From Diphasiastrum complanatum (lineage: Eukaryota; Streptophyta; Lycopodiopsida; Lycopodiales; Lycopodiaceae): a stretch of DNA of 64,000 nucleotides. The position numbers were made by a program, and so were the translations under genes. Under the pieces are notes generated by a model. The model was given only the letters and a program-made list of their open reading frames with translations, was not told the origin of the DNA and did not search any database. Positions 60,901-64,000 of this stretch are shown here, in pieces. The DNA is taken from the NCBI GenBank assembly GCA_029204225.1, contig MU832197.1, positions 1 through 64,000 of the forward strand. Reading direction: 5' to 3'. Within the stretch, counting starts at the first letter, position 1; each line of letters starts with the position of its first letter.

Positions 60901-63621
60901 TTGAGGAGCTTGGAGAGACAGGCTTGTAACAGTTTTTTTAATAAACCCTATAAAATAAAACAAAAAAAATAGTACTGTTAAAAAATTGTTTCCTAAAGCA
61001 TTTTGAAAGCGACTCGAAAAATCTTGAATTGTTCCAAAACAAACCTTTTGAGCCGCTTCATTCTGAAACTCTGCACATCTATGGTACAAACATACACTGA
61101 CATGTCTCGTGATTCACTTATTTTTATTCCTAACATGGACATTGACACAATTTCTTGTCATTTTTTGAAGAACTTGTTCTTGAAATAATGTGGGCCATAA
61201 GTACGGCATTCTCAATCAAGCAGCTAAATTTTCCACAATCTCTTGACCAGATAAGAACAATAAATCATGGGAAAATGACTCGAGATCTCAAACAAGCAAG
61301 TTTTCAAATAAATGTAAAAAATACTTGAGAGCTGCACTTGAACCCAAAGCCAACAGCATATATAGAAGCCATACAGGCAACGATGTATTTTGTAATTGTT
61401 TCAAAAGCTACGCATGCAACTTGTCAATTGTCAAAATTCGACACGAGGAAGAGCTCTACATGATTGTGCATGAGCTCAAGGTGCGACAAGATCACTTGAG
61501 TCTTGAATAGTGCAAAAGTTTGTGTTTAGTCTAACCATAATTTTGTGTCTAGTCTAACCATAATAATTTGAAGTATTATTTCAACCAACCAACGTGGAAA
61601 GGGTTCCAAGCTAGGTGTATTGTGGTCCAAAGGAAGAGAACACGTGATTGTTGATGTACTATCTCGCATATAAATTCAAATGTGCTTGGCAGACAATAAT
61701 CTCGTGAAGGAGATCCAAGAGCTAGTATGGAAATTAAAAAAAGAACATGTTATTGTTGATGTACTATCTCTTATAATCCCTCAGACAAGACTTACAATAG
61801 CAGAAAATAATCTCGTGAAGGACATCAAAGAGCTCATCAAAACGGCCCACACTGCATGTGTGTGTGTGGCCTTCAATGAACAAGTATACTCTTCACACAT
61901 GAGTTGGCTTTGTCTTATGCCTTCATAAGGACATACCTGTAACACTATAGGGGAAGGTATGATAAATAGAAAATGAAAAAGTATTCGTGCCAGACATAAA
62001 TGGACTTCACTAAAAGATTCTTCACAAGAGCCACGATAGTCTCTATGCAAGTCACCCTATTTTTCAAAAGCCATGTGCTTGAATATGTGGCATCCTTTTT
62101 GGCCACAACTTTAACCGTATGTGGAAGTCTATATCTAACATTGCATTCCTTGTCAAGTGAACAAGGCACAATGATTAAGCCCTACTACTCTAGCTCATTA
62201 GATTTGGACCTAATTTTCTACTAGGACCCAAGATGGGTCAAGACCGGAAATTGACAAGACACCTCATATTATCACAATCAGAAAAGAAGATACATCTCTG
62301 AAACTGTGTTAGCCACGCTAAGAAAAGATTTGCAAATGAGCACTACATAGTAGACCATGAGGGTCAAACAAGTCCCTGAAGGCATGCTTTGCACATAGTT
62401 TATGAGACGAACTAATTGGGCAAAGTATTTGCTTTAGTGAGTTTGCATATAGCGACAAAAGAGATATATCCACATGAATGAATTCCTCTAAGTTGAACCA
62501 TGATATTTGGCCAGCAAGCATAGTAACCAAAGGCATATGGAAAAAGGGATCTAGAGCTATAATTTCATGACTTAAATGTAGCAAAAGCAAGAGAAAGCAT
62601 GTGAGAGATATGGCCTTTTTGGTAGCTACGAAGTCGAAGCTGCTATTAAAGCGGAAGTGTACCCAGTTGTCTCATAGGTATTGTGGACCATGGAAGGTAT
62701 TCAAGAATATTAGTGACAGCTTAAAAATTGGAGCTACCTGAGGGATGTAGACTACACTTGGCATATTGAAAACAATGCTTGCTTGATGGTGATAACCTAT
62801 TCAGGGGATTGGTTAAATTGATAAAGCATGACACATTTGATCACAAACATGAGAAGGTACTATATTGGTGATAGAAGCACTTGAGGAACTGTGTGCTCCA
62901 CAAGTACCTCATAGCTTTTAAAAGACCTTTTATGTAGATGCCTTGGAGGGAGTCAACAAGATTATGGAACATTCATTGGAAATTTATCGTTGAGGATCAA
63001 AGACTCTCTAAAGGAGGAAGCAAGATTAAGGTCATGTGCAGAGTCCAGACCTAACATGAGCTTGGCAGATGTTACTAGAGGATCAATCCACTCTTGCTAG
63101 GCATCAAGCCCACATTGGTGCCTAGCAAGGGCATGGACGACCAACAGATTGATGAGTTCAATTTGCAGATTACCAGAGATACATGTTAACGATGACTGCC
63201 ATCAGGACCCAGATATTAGATCCATGGTTAGTAGTCAGTTCATAGTCGAGGGCAAGCTGGCAAAAAGCAAGGTGGTCAGCCTAACCAGTGGCAAAATGAG
63301 GTTGATGGCTATGATCTTTATTAGCAGTCAAGTCAAAGATAACCCCACTCATGGCTGTGTGACCAAGTGATTACAATGAAATTTGTTTCTTGGAGAAGTA
63401 TACAAATGAAACCTCTTCCTATGTAGCCTTTCCTCACACATACAGTGAAAAATATGACACTCAAGCAGAAGTGACTGACCCTAGACTACATAACCATTCA
63501 TGAATATACATGAAGATAAAGCTTTTCATGAATGTGTTTGGCTCAGGGCACTCACCCTCCAGGACACTCGTCAAATTGGAATTGCTGTAATGTCCTTCCC
63601 TCTTTAGAGAGGACAATAACA
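49522..63621 (-). CDS. FAD-dependent monooxygenase (MO1/CTF2-like), C-terminal four exons; N-terminus outside window
   Basis: Minus-strand exons: 63556-63621, 59589-59754, 56579-56825, 49522-50114 (stop TGA at 49522-49524). Donors GTGAGT, GTGAAT, GTCTGT and AG acceptors give matching phases (2, 0, 1), so about 355 residues join without a break. The order is FQFDECPGG-PHDVRALQR, LVQLEDGRQFTTK, then the DG motif VLIGCDGVNSVVGKW, then the GD motif ITLAGDALHPMTPNLGQGG with CLALEDGVILAR, which bind FAD and its ribityl chain. These are hallmarks of class A flavoprotein hydroxylases. The PHDVRALQRSSLLEAL and GLRDPHYVGQVAIRG blocks resemble plant MO1/CTF2 proteins rather than zeaxanthin epoxidase. 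The substrate is unknown. The GxGxxG Rossmann exon(s) must lie above 63,621. Confidence 0.9.
52390..52452. mobile_element. 63-bp palindromic mini-element related to MITE 2
   Basis: Four GAACCGT/ACGGTTC-type motifs in mirrored order end in TTAATTCTATG, as the right end of MITE 2 does (TAAATTCTATG). GAGTGC flanks both sides (52384-52389, 52453-52458). It looks like a terminal-only derivative. Confidence 0.6.
52899..53165. repeat. Two-unit tandem repeat, about 135 bp
   Basis: Both units run from CTATATGGAATGTYC through GGATCACCAYGGAA and GGCTAGCTTCAAGATTA to AGTTATCTCCACA or AATTATCTCCACA, with many substitutions. Confidence 0.8.
54470..54790 (+). repeat. Dispersed repeat family C, copy 3, truncated
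   Basis: Starts CATTATTGCTATTTTTCTTG, has the telobox-like AAACCTAAAAAAAAAACCC and a short TC run (54,551-54,564), and follows copy 1 to about 54,740. The TATATAGGGCCC box and the end are missing. Confidence 0.75.
54921..54969. repeat. (AG)n microsatellite
   Basis: 49 bp of pure AG inside the monooxygenase last intron. Confidence 0.95.
55411..55453. repeat. C25 run followed by A15 run
   Basis: 25 C, then TTC, then 15 A. Possible assembly-sensitive homopolymer. Confidence 0.9.
56488..56570. repeat. Alternating TG/CG tract beside a splice donor
   Basis: TGTGTGTG, GCGCACGCACGCG, GCGTGTGCGTGTGTGTG and GAGAGAGAG follow one another and end 8 bp from the monooxygenase donor at 56578. Confidence 0.9.
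57658..58448. repeat. Inverted repeat with 120-bp arms in a monooxygenase intron
   Basis: The left arm 57658-57778 and the reverse of 58330-58448 agree over nearly their whole length (ATTGCATGGTTTAAACTGCA, ACCTGTTTACCTATTGCCCT, GTTCCTTGCCAATTGCTGAT). Spacer 551 bp. It could fold into a long hairpin in the pre-mRNA. No TSD found. Confidence 0.85.
61560..63040 (+). pseudogene. Ty3/Gypsy pol relic, antisense in a monooxygenase intron
   Basis: Plus-strand fragments in order: the RNase H end KEHVIVDVLSRI or VLSLI (like KENVVADALSR) with the linker LVKEIQEL, present twice (about 61,629 and 61,744); an integrase zinc-finger remnant with IPCQVNKAQ near 62,150; an integrase C-terminal RYCGPWKVF and KLELPEG near 62,690-62,750; and a chromodomain-like tail ending VEDQRLSKGGSK near 62,990. 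Stops and frameshifts throughout. The DDE core is not recognisable. Confidence 0.6.
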
Positions 63622-64000
63622 CTGCAGCAAAAAGAAAGGTTAGATTAAACTACAGTTTGTTAAACTGCAATGAGAACTACAAAATCATAAAATTTGAAAC
63701 CATAAACTTTCAAGAATAACTGATCTTGTGAAGTGAATAAGTAGAGCATCAAACAGTAGGACCCATATTTCTATTGTAAGGCCATTGAGTCAATACTTAT
63801 TCAGAGTAGTTTTTCCTTTCTGAAAACAGTCCTCAATGTTTAAAGATTGCGGTATGAATAAGCTTATCTACTGGTTTCTAGTCACCAATTTTTGCTTGTC
63901 CTCATCTTTTGCACCTAGAAACCTATCTTTGCCATGTTTGCCAATCATGTTTGAATCTGGAGAGTCTAGCGATGTGCACAAAGACTCAAAGCAATATCTA
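63622..64000 (-). other. Monooxygenase intron at the window edge
   Basis: The minus strand ends in TTTCTTTTTGCTGCAG before the exon at 63621, a clean acceptor. No further exon could be confirmed before the edge. Confidence 0.6.

Overview
The window is nuclear DNA from a large-genomed land plant. The support is intron-rich plastid-enzyme genes, plant-type Copia and Ty3/Gypsy elements with initiator-Met primer-binding sites, and retrotransposon-filled introns and intergenic space. Long introns, a LINE endonuclease relic, a Helitron relic of a type I do not associate with flowering plants, and long CT arrays would fit a fern or another non-angiosperm vascular plant. I cannot fix the lineage from sequence alone.

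Two host genes are clear. The first, at 22,518-32,171 on the + strand, is a complete nine-exon gene for the large subunit of ADP-glucose pyrophosphorylase (starch synthesis, plastid). All introns are GT-AG and the reading frame is unbroken from a transit-peptide-like N-terminus to the usual C-terminal block. The second, on the - strand from 63,621 down to 49,522, is the C-terminal four exons of a FAD-dependent monooxygenase of the plant MO1/CTF2 type. Its N-terminal Rossmann exon(s) lie beyond the right edge. The two genes converge, with about 17 kb of repeats between their 3' ends, and I see no functional link between them.

Left part (1-22,374): broken Copia pieces (1-2,786 on the - strand; 3,319-5,097 and 6,076-6,790 on the + strand); two to three decayed copies of a gene resembling plant Transposase_24 proteins (6,767-10,350); a 4-unit minisatellite (12,113-12,467); a nearly intact chromodomain Ty3/Gypsy element with 918-bp LTRs (13,707-19,981); then AT-rich intergenic DNA.

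Middle (22,375-49,521): the AGPase gene, whose introns hold a LINE relic and two adjacent MITEs with perfect 8-bp target duplications. Beyond it come a Gypsy element joined from protease to integrase, a Copia element joined from gag to integrase, a solo LTR of the chromovirus family, a cluster of long CT arrays, a dispersed repeat family, an LTR-like segment and a Helitron polyprotein relic.

Right part (49,522-64,000): the monooxygenase gene. Its 6.5-kb, 2.8-kb and 3.8-kb introns contain a miniature palindromic element, tandem repeats, a third copy of the dispersed repeat, a 120-bp-arm inverted repeat and an antisense Gypsy relic.

The most distinctive signals are: (a) hairpins with one shared stem repeated five times in the leader of the chromovirus and once in its LTR; (b) two neighbouring hAT-like MITEs, one built of 13 copies of a 7-bp motif; (c) three retroelements that each lost a different internal block.
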